From contig NZ_NPEA01000005.1 of the NCBI RefSeq assembly GCF_002812205.1, positions 310,001 through 374,000 of the forward strand: a DNA stretch of 64,000 nucleotides. Reading direction: 5' to 3'. The notes beneath the pieces are model-generated. The model saw nothing but the letters and a program-made list of their open reading frames with translations, had not been told where the DNA came from and searched no databases. Shown in pieces: positions 29,624 through 37,622 of the stretch. A program made the translations under genes and the position numbers. Numbering within the stretch: position 1 is the first letter of the stretch; each line of letters begins with the position of its first letter. The stretch is from Leptospira neocaledonica (lineage in GTDB: Bacteria; Spirochaetota; Leptospiria; Leptospirales; Leptospiraceae).

Positions 29624-30631
29624 ATGGGAACCTCCGAAAATTTGGACGTATTTAAGAATGCTATTTCGTTCTTTACGGGGCGAAACGGAAGGGTAAGCTT
29701 GGGAAAAAAAAGGCACACCCAATTGCGCCAACTGTTAGAACGGCTCGCCCTAGTTTATCATCCGGAATACAATATGGACCTGGGTCCCCACGTATTCCCC
29801 GCACGTAAATACGCAATGATATACAATCAAGTCAAGGAAGATCCTAAACTTTCTTCTTTGCCTGCCCTCCAACCGGCCCCGGTCGGAGAGGAAGAATTAA
29901 GCCTAGTCCATACTCCAGAATTCATTTCCGATTTTATGAATTTGAGATATACGGATCGGACCATGTATTCAGAACTTCCTCTCAACCAAACCATGGTCAG
30001 AAGTTTTTGCCTAGGAGTGGGAGGGACCATTCTCGCAACCGAGATGACCGAAAATTATAAATATGTGTATCATATTGGCGGCGGATTCCATCATAGTATG
30101 CCGGACCGAGCAGAAGGTTTCTGCTATCTGAACGACGCTGCCATCGCGACGAAACTTTATCTGCAAAAATATCCGGAACGAAAGGTTTTATTTATAGATC
30201 TGGATCTTCACCAAGGAAACGGGAACGCCAGAATTTTCCAAGGAGATCCTTCCGTTTGGACTTTTTCTATGCACCAAGAAGAGTTATATCCTAAAAAAGA
30301 GAAGTCCAATTTGGATATACCTTTGGACAACGGAACGGGCGATAAAATGTATCTTTCTTGTTTGGGGGAAGGTTTGGAAAAGATCCGAAAAGAATTTAAA
30401 CCGGATCTGATCTATTATTTTGCGGGCGCAGATCCTTTCGAGGATGATTCTCTCGGGGATTTGAAACTTACTTTCGATGGGTTGAAGGCAAGGGATAAAA
30501 TGGTAAAAACTTTCGCGGATTCTTTGGATATTCCTGTGGTAATCATGCCCGCAGGAGGTTATGCCAGGAATTTCCACGATACTGTACGTATTCATTTTAA
30601 TACGATCAGGGTTTTCGCCTCCTTAATTTAA
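29624..30631 (+). CDS. histone deacetylase family protein (AcuC-like)
   Basis: Zinc-dependent amidohydrolases of this family remove acetyl or related groups from lysines or small amines. Motifs visible are GGGFHHSMPDRAEGFCYLND, the zinc-ligand stretch FIDLDLHQGNGNA, ADPFEDD and MPAGGY with the catalytic Tyr. The product is 335 aa from the ATG at 29624, but that ATG is only 2 nt from the pyk start. The conserved part begins near LALVYHPEY, so an internal TTG at 29699 (with GGAAGGG upstream) may be the real start. Two genes follow at 4 nt and 0 nt, suggesting an operon. Confidence 0.85.
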   Translation: MGTSENLDVFKNAISFFTGRNGRVSLGKKRHTQLRQLLERLALVYHPEYNMDLGPHVFPARKYAMIYNQVKEDPKLSSLPALQPAPVGEEELSLVHTPEFISDFMNLRYTDRTMYSELPLNQTMVRSFCLGVGGTILATEMTENYKYVYHIGGGFHHSMPDRAEGFCYLNDAAIATKLYLQKYPERKVLFIDLDLHQGNGNARIFQGDPSVWTFSMHQEELYPKKEKSNLDIPLDNGTGDKMYLSCLGEGLEKIRKEFKPDLIYYFAGADPFEDDSLGDLKLTFDGLKARDKMVKTFADSLDIPVVIMPAGGYARNFHDTVRIHFNTIRVFASLI

Positions 30632-30635
30632 TTAC

Positions 30636-31451
30636 ATGAGTATATTTTCCGGTTCAGATAAATCCACTTCGGGGCAGAGTTATATCGACCCTGAAGCATT
30701 AGGCCTCATAGACGTAAACAGGGAATTCAAAACACATCTAGGGATAGAAGATACACTATTCAATCGATTCTCTAGTAAAGAAGTGCACGAACTTTTGGAA
30801 CAATCCGGAATGTTCGAAATGTTGCAATTTAGGGGATTCCAAAAAACTAAATTAGAGATCCATGGAATTTCCGAAGTGGATAATCGGATCTATATCAAGA
30901 CCGAAGAAAACGAAATTTTAGTCCATATGCGTTTGAAATTCTCCGACTTTCTTTTCAAAAAGATAGGAGAATCCTTTCCGATGATCTATATCGATTGGCT
31001 TTTAAGCCAAAACGTAAGGCTCGGAAAATTGGGAGAAAAGAAAAAATTATTCGAAGGCCAGGAATATCCCGGCCTGAATATTATGAACGAGATCACTTCT
31101 TTTATCCGTTTACTTTCCGGAAAAATTGGAGCAGCGGGCGCTTTTAATATTCCCGAATATTTTCATGACGCGGTCCTATTTCATAAAAATTTCAGATATT
31201 TAGCTCCAGAAAAAGAAGGAGAATTTCGGGCACTACTCAGATGTTTTAAAAAAGAAAATCTGAGATCTCTTTCTGGAGCCATTCACTCCGGAAAAATTTT
31301 AGATCGCCAGACCTCTGCAGTATACTCCTGGAGTTACGGAGAAATGGTCTCCGCAACCAATCCGTATCTCGAAAAATCCTTGTTTGACGAACAGTATGAT
31401 TCTATCGTTGCCAGAATTTCCGAGACCAGGGAATTTTCTAGGATCGATTAG
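30636..31451 (+). CDS. unrecognised conserved-looking protein in deacetylase operon
   Basis: A 271-residue soluble protein with no signal peptide. I do not recognise a family with confidence. The middle part has a beta-rich pattern (KTKLEIHGISEVDNRIYIK, then VHMRLKFSDF) followed by IDWLLSQ. Then comes YPGLNIMNEITSFIRLL and PEYFHDAVLFHKNFRYL, a spacing reminiscent of the acetyl-CoA-binding and final motifs of GNAT acetyltransferases (G-rich turn, helix, then an aromatic/His ladder). Placement 4 nt after a deacetylase-family gene and 0 nt before a REC-PP2C gene suggests a shared process. The acetyltransferase idea is an inference from pattern only. Confidence 0.6.
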   Translation: MSIFSGSDKSTSGQSYIDPEALGLIDVNREFKTHLGIEDTLFNRFSSKEVHELLEQSGMFEMLQFRGFQKTKLEIHGISEVDNRIYIKTEENEILVHMRLKFSDFLFKKIGESFPMIYIDWLLSQNVRLGKLGEKKKLFEGQEYPGLNIMNEITSFIRLLSGKIGAAGAFNIPEYFHDAVLFHKNFRYLAPEKEGEFRALLRCFKKENLRSLSGAIHSGKILDRQTSAVYSWSYGEMVSATNPYLEKSLFDEQYDSIVARISETREFSRID

Positions 31452-32555
31452 ATGACATCAATTACGATTAAGCCTGAAATTCTGATCATAGACGACGATC
31501 GGGACGTAGGAGAGGCCTTGGAAATTCTTCTCTCCAAATTAGGTTATAATTCTACTTTTTTCGATTCAGTGGAGAAGGGTAAGGAATATTTCGAAAAAGA
31601 ATCCAACCCGATCGTCTTTTTGGACATCCATATGCCGAAAACCAGCGGGTTGGACGTCCTACCTTATTTCAAAAATTTGAATCCTGCGACCCAAGTCATT
31701 ATGATGACTGGCGAAAGGGATATCAATAATGTGGTGACTTCTCTTACCTATAAGGCTTCCGATTTTCTTTTAAAACCATTCTCTCTCCAGACAGTACGTA
31801 TCGCAGTCCAAAGAGCATTGGATTATTATACTTTACTAAAGGAGAAGGAAGCGAGAGACGAAAATATCCTCCGAGATCTGAGACTTGCCTCTAAGATCCA
31901 AAAAAAGATCCTTTCGGTCCCGGTAATTTCTCCTTTAGAAGTGATAGTGGACAATACTCCGGCGTCTTTCGTGAGTGGGGATTTTTACGTTCTTTCTAAA
32001 ATAGAGAACAAGGTAATGGTCCTACTCGGAGATATCGAAGATCATGGAGTGACTTCCGGACTTATCGGGCTTCTCATGACAAGCATTGCAAGAGAGGTGT
32101 ATAAAGAAGACCAGAACCCTTCTAATGTTCTGAAAAGAATGAACCTGGAACTTGCTCAAGAGATAGGAACTCATAGTTTGACTGCTGCGGTTGCCGTGAT
32201 CGATCTGGAAAAAAAGACGATCTGTTATGCAAGGGGAGGTCATCCTTTCCCGGTTTTATACCAGGCAGCCGGACAAAAACTTTTGAATGAAAAATCGGGC
32301 CAGTTACTTGGGATTATGGACAATCTGGAATTCGAATCTCATGAGATCTCTTATGAGACTGGGGATGTTTTGTTCTTATACAGCGACGGATTATTAAATA
32401 GTCTATCCAGTCCACTATTCAAAGAGCTGGAAGATGTCCGCAAAAAAGATTTAGGGATAGAAGAATACCAAGAAGCGATCCGAACTTTTAGTAAGGTAAG
32501 TTTGCCTACTAGAGAATTTCGAGACGATTCCAGTTATCTATTATTAAGGCTCTAA
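31452..32555 (+). CDS. response regulator with PP2C-type (SpoIIE/RsbU) phosphatase output
   Basis: The N-terminal receiver domain (residues 10-125) has the acidic triad IIDDD, phospho-acceptor Asp58 (VFLDIHMP) and Lys in LLKPF. A helical linker leads to a PP2C serine phosphatase domain with SGDFY, LLGDIEDHG (metal-binding Asp), FLYSDGL and FRDDSSYLLL. Proteins of this kind dephosphorylate STAS-domain anti-sigma antagonists in response to a histidine kinase. A STAS protein is encoded at 51227 but nothing here proves they interact. The stop overlaps the convergent DUF4105-like gene by 4 nt. Confidence 0.88.
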   Translation: MTSITIKPEILIIDDDRDVGEALEILLSKLGYNSTFFDSVEKGKEYFEKESNPIVFLDIHMPKTSGLDVLPYFKNLNPATQVIMMTGERDINNVVTSLTYKASDFLLKPFSLQTVRIAVQRALDYYTLLKEKEARDENILRDLRLASKIQKKILSVPVISPLEVIVDNTPASFVSGDFYVLSKIENKVMVLLGDIEDHGVTSGLIGLLMTSIAREVYKEDQNPSNVLKRMNLELAQEIGTHSLTAAVAVIDLEKKTICYARGGHPFPVLYQAAGQKLLNEKSGQLLGIMDNLEFESHEISYETGDVLFLYSDGLLNSLSSPLFKELEDVRKKDLGIEEYQEAIRTFSKVSLPTREFRDDSSYLLLRL

Positions 32556-34402
32556 TTTTCTTTCGGGTGCTCCGGTTTGGCATTCGGAAAAGTTCCTTTT
32601 CGAATATTAAAAAATAGTAATTCAGGTAAGGAGAAGAGTGCAGACTGCAATCCATCTTTGGCTCTTTTACCTTTGTCGAATGGACTGGTAAATATTCCCA
32701 AGGTGAAATTTCCAATTCCCCAACCTAAATTTACGATCCCATAAACAGGGCGGAGTAGGATTGTATCATCCGTAAAAAATACGAACGAAGAATCATCCGG
32801 ATTTGGTTGATAGATGCTGGAGCTGAAAACATTAGATTCTTTTAGATAAGTTTTCCATTTAGGATTCGATTTGTATAATTTTTCCAAAGCGAATTTTCGA
32901 TGAGAAAGTTCCAAGGTTTCTTCTTTTATATTCCATTTTTCGGTTATGGAATCGTAAGCAATAAATGGAATAAATGTGAGAGAAGAATGAGGATCGATTC
33001 TTTTTCCCAGAACGGTCTCATATTCTTTTTGATTCAGGATAAACTCTAAAGAATCAAAAATTTCAGAAGTGCAGTTCTTGGTAATCAGTTTGAAAGTATA
33101 AAAATGTTTTAGGTTCTCATAATATGTTTCTTCTTCCTTTTCGGAAAGAAGTAATCTTTTGGATATGAACTCTTGCTCCGGGGTTGGAAAAGAAAATACA
33201 AAATTGCCGGAAAGATCGGGAGAAAGTTTATCAAAAGTATTTCGGATAGAAATACCTCTGCTCAAACCGGTTCTTAATTCCCAGTCCCTGTTTTCTAAGT
33301 CTTCCCAAATGAGATAATTTTCTTCGTTTAGATTTTCGGTTTTTAGTCTTTCTTCTCTGAATGTTTTAGATGCTTCTAATAATAATGTAGAACTTGCCTC
33401 GACACCCTTCTTGTCTTTGGACCAGGTGGTGGGAGTGATCTGGGAAACGGATTCTGGAAAGGTAACTAAAAAATAAAGTCTTCCTTCTTCTATACTCTTT
33501 TCTAAAACTAAATATCTTGCTAGATTCACTAAAACACTGTGTCCCCAGTTTGAATTTTCTTCTTTTATCAATTCGATTATGGAAAGTTTGATAGAGTCTC
33601 GTAGTGAGATTAGTTTTGATCTTTCTTCTTCGTTCAAAAATTTACCGGAAGATAGAAAAATCGTCTCGGAATCCAAAGAATATCCTGAATCTAAGATCTC
33701 TAACACGGAAAGTTTTTCTAGTCTGGGTAAAAACCAGGAAGAAATTCCTTCTTTATAAAATGGATAGATTCCGTTTTGCACAGGAGGAGCCTCGGAGAAG
33801 ATTGCGAATTTTCCACCTGAGAATGCGGAATTTAATTCTGCTTTGATCTGGGTCCTCAATTTCCCAAGCCAACCTTTGCCGAGGGTGGAGTTTAGTTCTT
33901 CTCTTAGGGAAACTGTAGATTTGGATCCTTCTTCTTTTTTAAAATAACCAAAAGTCCTGATTCTGATATTTTTTTCAGGTTGTTGTAATTCTTTTAAAAA
34001 TTGTACATCTGCACGGATAGATTCTAAATTTTTAAGATGTTTGAATTGTATGAGAGCTAATTTTTCGAAACCAGTTCTGATTTTATCCAGATCCTTTTCC
34101 GAGATCCCGACACGTGCGATCTTACTTGTTCGATTGGAATAAGTATTATAAGAATAGGAAAATCTTTCATAAGATTCCCGGACGACTCTGAATATTTCGT
34201 CTGGATAATATTGGAAATGGATGACCGTATCATCAAATCTAAGTGCGGAATGTCCTCCGCTTGATTGACCAATATTTGCATCCACATAGATGAAATCCAG
34301 ATAGGTTTCTTGAGAATAGATGGTAGAGTAAGGAAGAAATAAAAAAAGAAGAAGAAGTAAGCGACCTTTTAGAAAAGGCCGCTTATATACACTTGATCTC
34401 AA
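32552..34402 (-). CDS. exported DUF4105-like protein (putative permuted papain-fold)
   Basis: A 616-residue protein with an N-terminal signal segment (about 14-30, leucine-rich, ending IYSQE). Shortly after comes GQSSGGHSALRFDD with His51, and later a KNCTSEIFDSLEF motif. In DUF4105 proteins a conserved GHSA-type His and an NCT Cys occupy equivalent places, and the fold has been likened to circularly permuted NlpC/P60 peptidases. The C-terminal part contains a hydrophobic glycine-rich segment near residue 570. The function is unknown, presumably in the cell envelope. It starts 1 nt after the small lipoprotein gene upstream, so the two are cotranscribed. Confidence 0.6.
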   Translation of the reverse strand: MRSSVYKRPFLKGRLLLLLFLFLPYSTIYSQETYLDFIYVDANIGQSSGGHSALRFDDTVIHFQYYPDEIFRVVRESYERFSYSYNTYSNRTSKIARVGISEKDLDKIRTGFEKLALIQFKHLKNLESIRADVQFLKELQQPEKNIRIRTFGYFKKEEGSKSTVSLREELNSTLGKGWLGKLRTQIKAELNSAFSGGKFAIFSEAPPVQNGIYPFYKEGISSWFLPRLEKLSVLEILDSGYSLDSETIFLSSGKFLNEEERSKLISLRDSIKLSIIELIKEENSNWGHSVLVNLARYLVLEKSIEEGRLYFLVTFPESVSQITPTTWSKDKKGVEASSTLLLEASKTFREERLKTENLNEENYLIWEDLENRDWELRTGLSRGISIRNTFDKLSPDLSGNFVFSFPTPEQEFISKRLLLSEKEEETYYENLKHFYTFKLITKNCTSEIFDSLEFILNQKEYETVLGKRIDPHSSLTFIPFIAYDSITEKWNIKEETLELSHRKFALEKLYKSNPKWKTYLKESNVFSSSIYQPNPDDSSFVFFTDDTILLRPVYGIVNLGWGIGNFTLGIFTSPFDKGKRAKDGLQSALFSLPELLFFNIRKGTFPNAKPEHPKEN

Positions 34403-34403
34403 A

Positions 34404-34865
34404 TTAGAGGGAAAGATAGCCTCTTTCCAAAGCTTTTACGATCTCAGGTTTAGAATTTACGTTTGCTGCAAAATGTTTAAAACCTTCCGAATCCACTCCT
34501 GCTTTTTTGAGTCCTCTTCCGATGGAAACATAAGTGCTGTTTGAATTTTTCCAATTAGTCACTCCGTTTTTAGAAGCGAGTTCTGCCAGATCCGATTCGA
34601 ATTCTAAAGAACGAGTGGATCCTGTTTGTAAATAGAAAGCGGTTAGGTTTTCCACATCTCTATAAAATCCTTTCTTTTCTGCTGCTTCGTCTTTGGAAGA
34701 AGAGGAAACAGAAGAAACTACGGAGACAATAGCATTGGAAAGACTTTGTAGTGAGTCCGAAGATTTAGAAATGGAATTTGATATAGTATCTAAAAAACAA
34801 TTTTGGGAGAGTAGGATCCCGAATATTAGAAAACCTATTCCCAGAATTTTGTGAAAAAATTTCAT
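34404..34865 (-). CDS. small putative lipoprotein
   Basis: A 153-residue protein with a basic start, a hydrophobic segment (8-19) and a spirochaete-style lipobox LLSQNC, predicting lipidation at Cys23. The mature part is Ser-rich (about 30-58) and then alpha-helical, ending NSKPEIVKALERGYLSL. I recognise no domain. It lies directly upstream of the DUF4105-like gene (1-nt gap). A candidate promoter with an overlapping palindrome lies 47-90 nt upstream. Confidence 0.7.
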   Translation of the reverse strand: MKFFHKILGIGFLIFGILLSQNCFLDTISNSISKSSDSLQSLSNAIVSVVSSVSSSSKDEAAEKKGFYRDVENLTAFYLQTGSTRSLEFESDLAELASKNGVTNWKNSNSTYVSIGRGLKKAGVDSEGFKHFAANVNSKPEIVKALERGYLSL

Positions 34866-34911
34866 CTATGTACCTCGCCTTTGATCTTCCGAATTTTGGA
34901 AGAAAGTTTCT

Positions 34912-34955
34912 GACACGTTCGTGTCTATTCTCACCCTGATTTAAGCAAGAGTCAA
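34912..34955 (-). promoter_or_regulatory. candidate promoter with palindromic operator for the lipoprotein-DUF4105 pair
   Basis: On the minus strand TTGACT (34955-34950) and AGAATA (34931-34926) are spaced 18 nt and look like a housekeeping promoter. The perfect 14-bp palindrome GACACGAACGTGTC (34925-34912) follows immediately, over the expected transcription start. The -35 box overlaps the stop codon of the upstream GH36 gene. A repressor site at +1 is a reasonable reading. Confidence 0.5.
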
Positions 34956-36877
34956 CTTAGTTTTCCAGAATGTAAGACCACCGTGGACCAAGGTTCCATT
35001 TCAATTTTGAGAATTTTTTTACGGGAATCTATTTCCAAGGAGTCCGGCTTTTTTCCTGTCCAATAATCTATGGAATTCTTTTTGTCCCAAGGGAAGAATA
35101 AGGAGAGCGAGATCTCTTTCTTTTCGTCGCTTGGATTCCAAATCCCTAAATAACCGGAAGGATTGTAGAGAGCGCTCGGGAAAAATTCAGTCCCAAGTCC
35201 CACTGGTAGAGGAGTTTTACTTCTACATTTGGATTGGAGCGCTAAACTTTTTTGTAATAATTCCAAACGATCTTCGTTCACCAAAGAAAGATCGTCGGAA
35301 ACGAATAACATTCCTCCGGAAACGGACATGATACTTGCCATAATCTTTGTTTGGGCTTCCGTCATGCTGTTTTTCTTTTTTCGAACTAGAAGACAATCCG
35401 GATCATTCAGCCAAAGTGTTCTGTGCATAGAGGCTCTGGTAATATCGTTGATCAACGCTCTTTCCGTACAGAGTCCGTTTCTATCTTTTACTAAGATCCT
35501 GGATTTTTCTCTGTACCAAAAAGGTGCCACATCGCAGGAAATTCTCATTGCATCAAATAATCCGATAGAAGGAAGCATGGGAGCTCCGCAACCTAAGATG
35601 AAGATATCTTTTCCGACAACTTTTCGGATGAACTTAATTGCATCCGCATAACGAGTATGAGGTGATACGCTTCGATCATAAGTCCAACCGGGTAATAATG
35701 CGGAATATAAAAAATCCAATTTTAAGTATTTGTATCCGTACTCTTTTACGATGGTTTTGAAAACTGTGGCTAAAAATTCTTTAGAAGCAGGGTGGGTAAC
35801 ATCCAAACTATAAGTATAATCCACTCCCCAGTTCGGATTCCAAAGCGCAGGGACTGGATTTCCGTCTCTGTCTTTCAAAACTGCTTCCGGGAATTTTTGG
35901 AAAAATTTGGATTTTTTACGCACTAAGAAAGGAGCAAGCCAGATCCCAGGCATTAATTTTTCGGAACGGATCGCTTCTGCCAGAAGTCCCATTCCACCCG
36001 GAAAACGATCGTTTGTTTCCAACCAATCTCCTATTTCTGCTTGGTAACCGTCATCTATTTGAAAAACTTTTAAGCCTAAGTTTTTGGATCTGAGTTCTTT
36101 TAGATTTTGGAGAATAATTTTCTCCGAAATTTTGGTATAATAATGATACCAAGAACACCAACCTGTTGGAACCTGCGTTTCGGGAAGTTTGACCTTTAGA
36201 TTTTTTGCAAGTTCTGCAAAAAAGTTTTTTATAAAAATCGCTTCGTCGCCTGTGAATTTGGAGACACGGATCTGAGTAAGAGGAAGTTTGTTCCCCTTAA
36301 AATCTTCGAAGCGGTGAAAATCATACACCACTCGAATATCTCCGTCAAAAAAATGTTCAACAGTCTTTTTGGAAGAAGGTGAAGTAAGAATTTTGAACTT
36401 AACTCCTTCTTCTCCTTTAGAGACTGCGCCTGCAAAAAATTTGGAGTCTTCGTTTTTAGGCAGAAGGATAACGTAGGCTTCTGAGATCCAGTTACCTTCT
36501 TCTCCAGCATGTTCCGAATAGATATTTTCTTGGGAGAATTGTAAAAATCCTAACTTGGGAGAAATATCCGAGTCTTGTAAATTTTCGGAAGCGGAGAGAC
36601 TCCAGGATTGGTATCCATGTCGGAAGATCCTTCCTTCTTTGATTCCATGAGAAGGAAGTTCCCATTCCAGGGTCAAAAGTTCTAAACCTGCAGGAGGCCT
36701 TCTTTCTGCTATCCATTCTAAAACGGGAGCGTAAGTGGATTTCCCCTGAGATTTGACTAATTTAAAGGAAAACTTATAATTCCCGCAATCGCTCTTGGTC
36801 TCGGCTTTTCCCACCGGGAACTCAAACTGAGATTTTTGTTCTTCTTCATAGATACGGGTTCGCAAAACTGCTTTCAT
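34952..36877 (-). CDS. GH36-family alpha-galactosidase-like glycoside hydrolase
   Basis: The 641-residue protein has an N-terminal beta-sandwich domain (about 1-235) and a TIM barrel beginning PTGWCSWYHYY. Motifs include FQIDDGYQ (272-279), GIWLAPF, and YLKLDF, giving nucleophile Asp388. The acid/base is Asp449 in RISCD. A C-terminal beta domain follows. It lacks a signal peptide, so it is probably cytoplasmic. It would release terminal alpha-galactosides, although the exact substrate in an organism not known for sugar use is unclear. No transporter is adjacent. Confidence 0.82.
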   Translation of the reverse strand: MKAVLRTRIYEEEQKSQFEFPVGKAETKSDCGNYKFSFKLVKSQGKSTYAPVLEWIAERRPPAGLELLTLEWELPSHGIKEGRIFRHGYQSWSLSASENLQDSDISPKLGFLQFSQENIYSEHAGEEGNWISEAYVILLPKNEDSKFFAGAVSKGEEGVKFKILTSPSSKKTVEHFFDGDIRVVYDFHRFEDFKGNKLPLTQIRVSKFTGDEAIFIKNFFAELAKNLKVKLPETQVPTGWCSWYHYYTKISEKIILQNLKELRSKNLGLKVFQIDDGYQAEIGDWLETNDRFPGGMGLLAEAIRSEKLMPGIWLAPFLVRKKSKFFQKFPEAVLKDRDGNPVPALWNPNWGVDYTYSLDVTHPASKEFLATVFKTIVKEYGYKYLKLDFLYSALLPGWTYDRSVSPHTRYADAIKFIRKVVGKDIFILGCGAPMLPSIGLFDAMRISCDVAPFWYREKSRILVKDRNGLCTERALINDITRASMHRTLWLNDPDCLLVRKKKNSMTEAQTKIMASIMSVSGGMLFVSDDLSLVNEDRLELLQKSLALQSKCRSKTPLPVGLGTEFFPSALYNPSGYLGIWNPSDEKKEISLSLFFPWDKKNSIDYWTGKKPDSLEIDSRKKILKIEMEPWSTVVLHSGKLS

Positions 36878-36918
36878 TCTGGGACGATGGTTTACTGATT
36901 CGAAAGATAGAAAAGGAA

Positions 36919-36943
36919 AAAAACCGGCGGAGGGGCCGGACTT
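36919..36943 (-). terminator. terminator-like hairpin in the leader of the GH36 gene
   Basis: Read on the minus strand, TCCGGC and GCCGG(T) flank a short loop of CCCTCC and are followed by TTTTTTTCC. This looks like an intrinsic terminator pointing toward the GH36 gene, whose ATG is about 42 nt downstream. No minus-strand gene lies upstream, so it may be an attenuator or may block antisense transcription from the rnd side. Confidence 0.5.
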
Positions 36944-36983
36944 TTCTTGCGGACCTGAGATCCGGTTCGATTATTTTGGCTTT

Positions 36984-37622
36984 ATGGCATCTAACCGCGC
37001 GAACAATAAACCCGATCTGTTTCCGGGGGATCTTTCCGAAGAAAGACTGAAGGAATATTTAGAAGACGATCATTTGGCAGTAGATTGTGAAATGATGGGT
37101 TTAAATCCCAGAAGAGATCGTCTTTGCGTGGTCCAGATCTGTGATTCCAAAAATCGCGTGAGCCTGGTTCAAATTTTACCGAACCAAACAGAGGCACCTC
37201 GGCTTAAAAAATTATTCGAAAATCCTGATATTATCAAGGTATTCCATTTTGCCAGGATGGATACTCTGTTCTTAAGATACAGACTTGGGATTTTGACCAA
37301 AGGGATTTTCTGTACAAAGATCGGATCTAAACTTGCACGCACTTATACGGATAGACATGGTCTGAAAGATATTATTAGAGAATTTTTCGACGAGACTTTG
37401 GACAAAAAGAATCAATCTTCCGATTGGGGTGCCCAAACTCTTACTAAGGATCAGATTGATTATGCATCGGGAGATGTTTTGTTTCTAATTTCTCTCTCCC
37501 AAAAACTCACTCAGATACTCATCAGAGAAGGAAGATATGAACTCGCCCAAGAGGCGTTCCACTGTCTTCCGGTATTCAATCAGATCGATTGGCTTCAAAT
37601 GGAGAATTTATTCGAACATTGA
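36984..37622 (+). CDS. ribonuclease D-like 3'-5' exonuclease (DEDD family)
   Basis: A 212-residue protein consisting of the DEDD exonuclease domain. VDCEMMGLN supplies the first Asp-Glu pair, HFARMDTLFL the second Asp, and DQIDYASGDVLFL the final Tyr/Asp of the DEDDy type. The HRDC domain of full-length RNase D is absent. It probably trims the 3' ends of structured RNAs. It is followed at once by radA. Confidence 0.85.
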   Translation: MASNRANNKPDLFPGDLSEERLKEYLEDDHLAVDCEMMGLNPRRDRLCVVQICDSKNRVSLVQILPNQTEAPRLKKLFENPDIIKVFHFARMDTLFLRYRLGILTKGIFCTKIGSKLARTYTDRHGLKDIIREFFDETLDKKNQSSDWGAQTLTKDQIDYASGDVLFLISLSQKLTQILIREGRYELAQEAFHCLPVFNQIDWLQMENLFEH

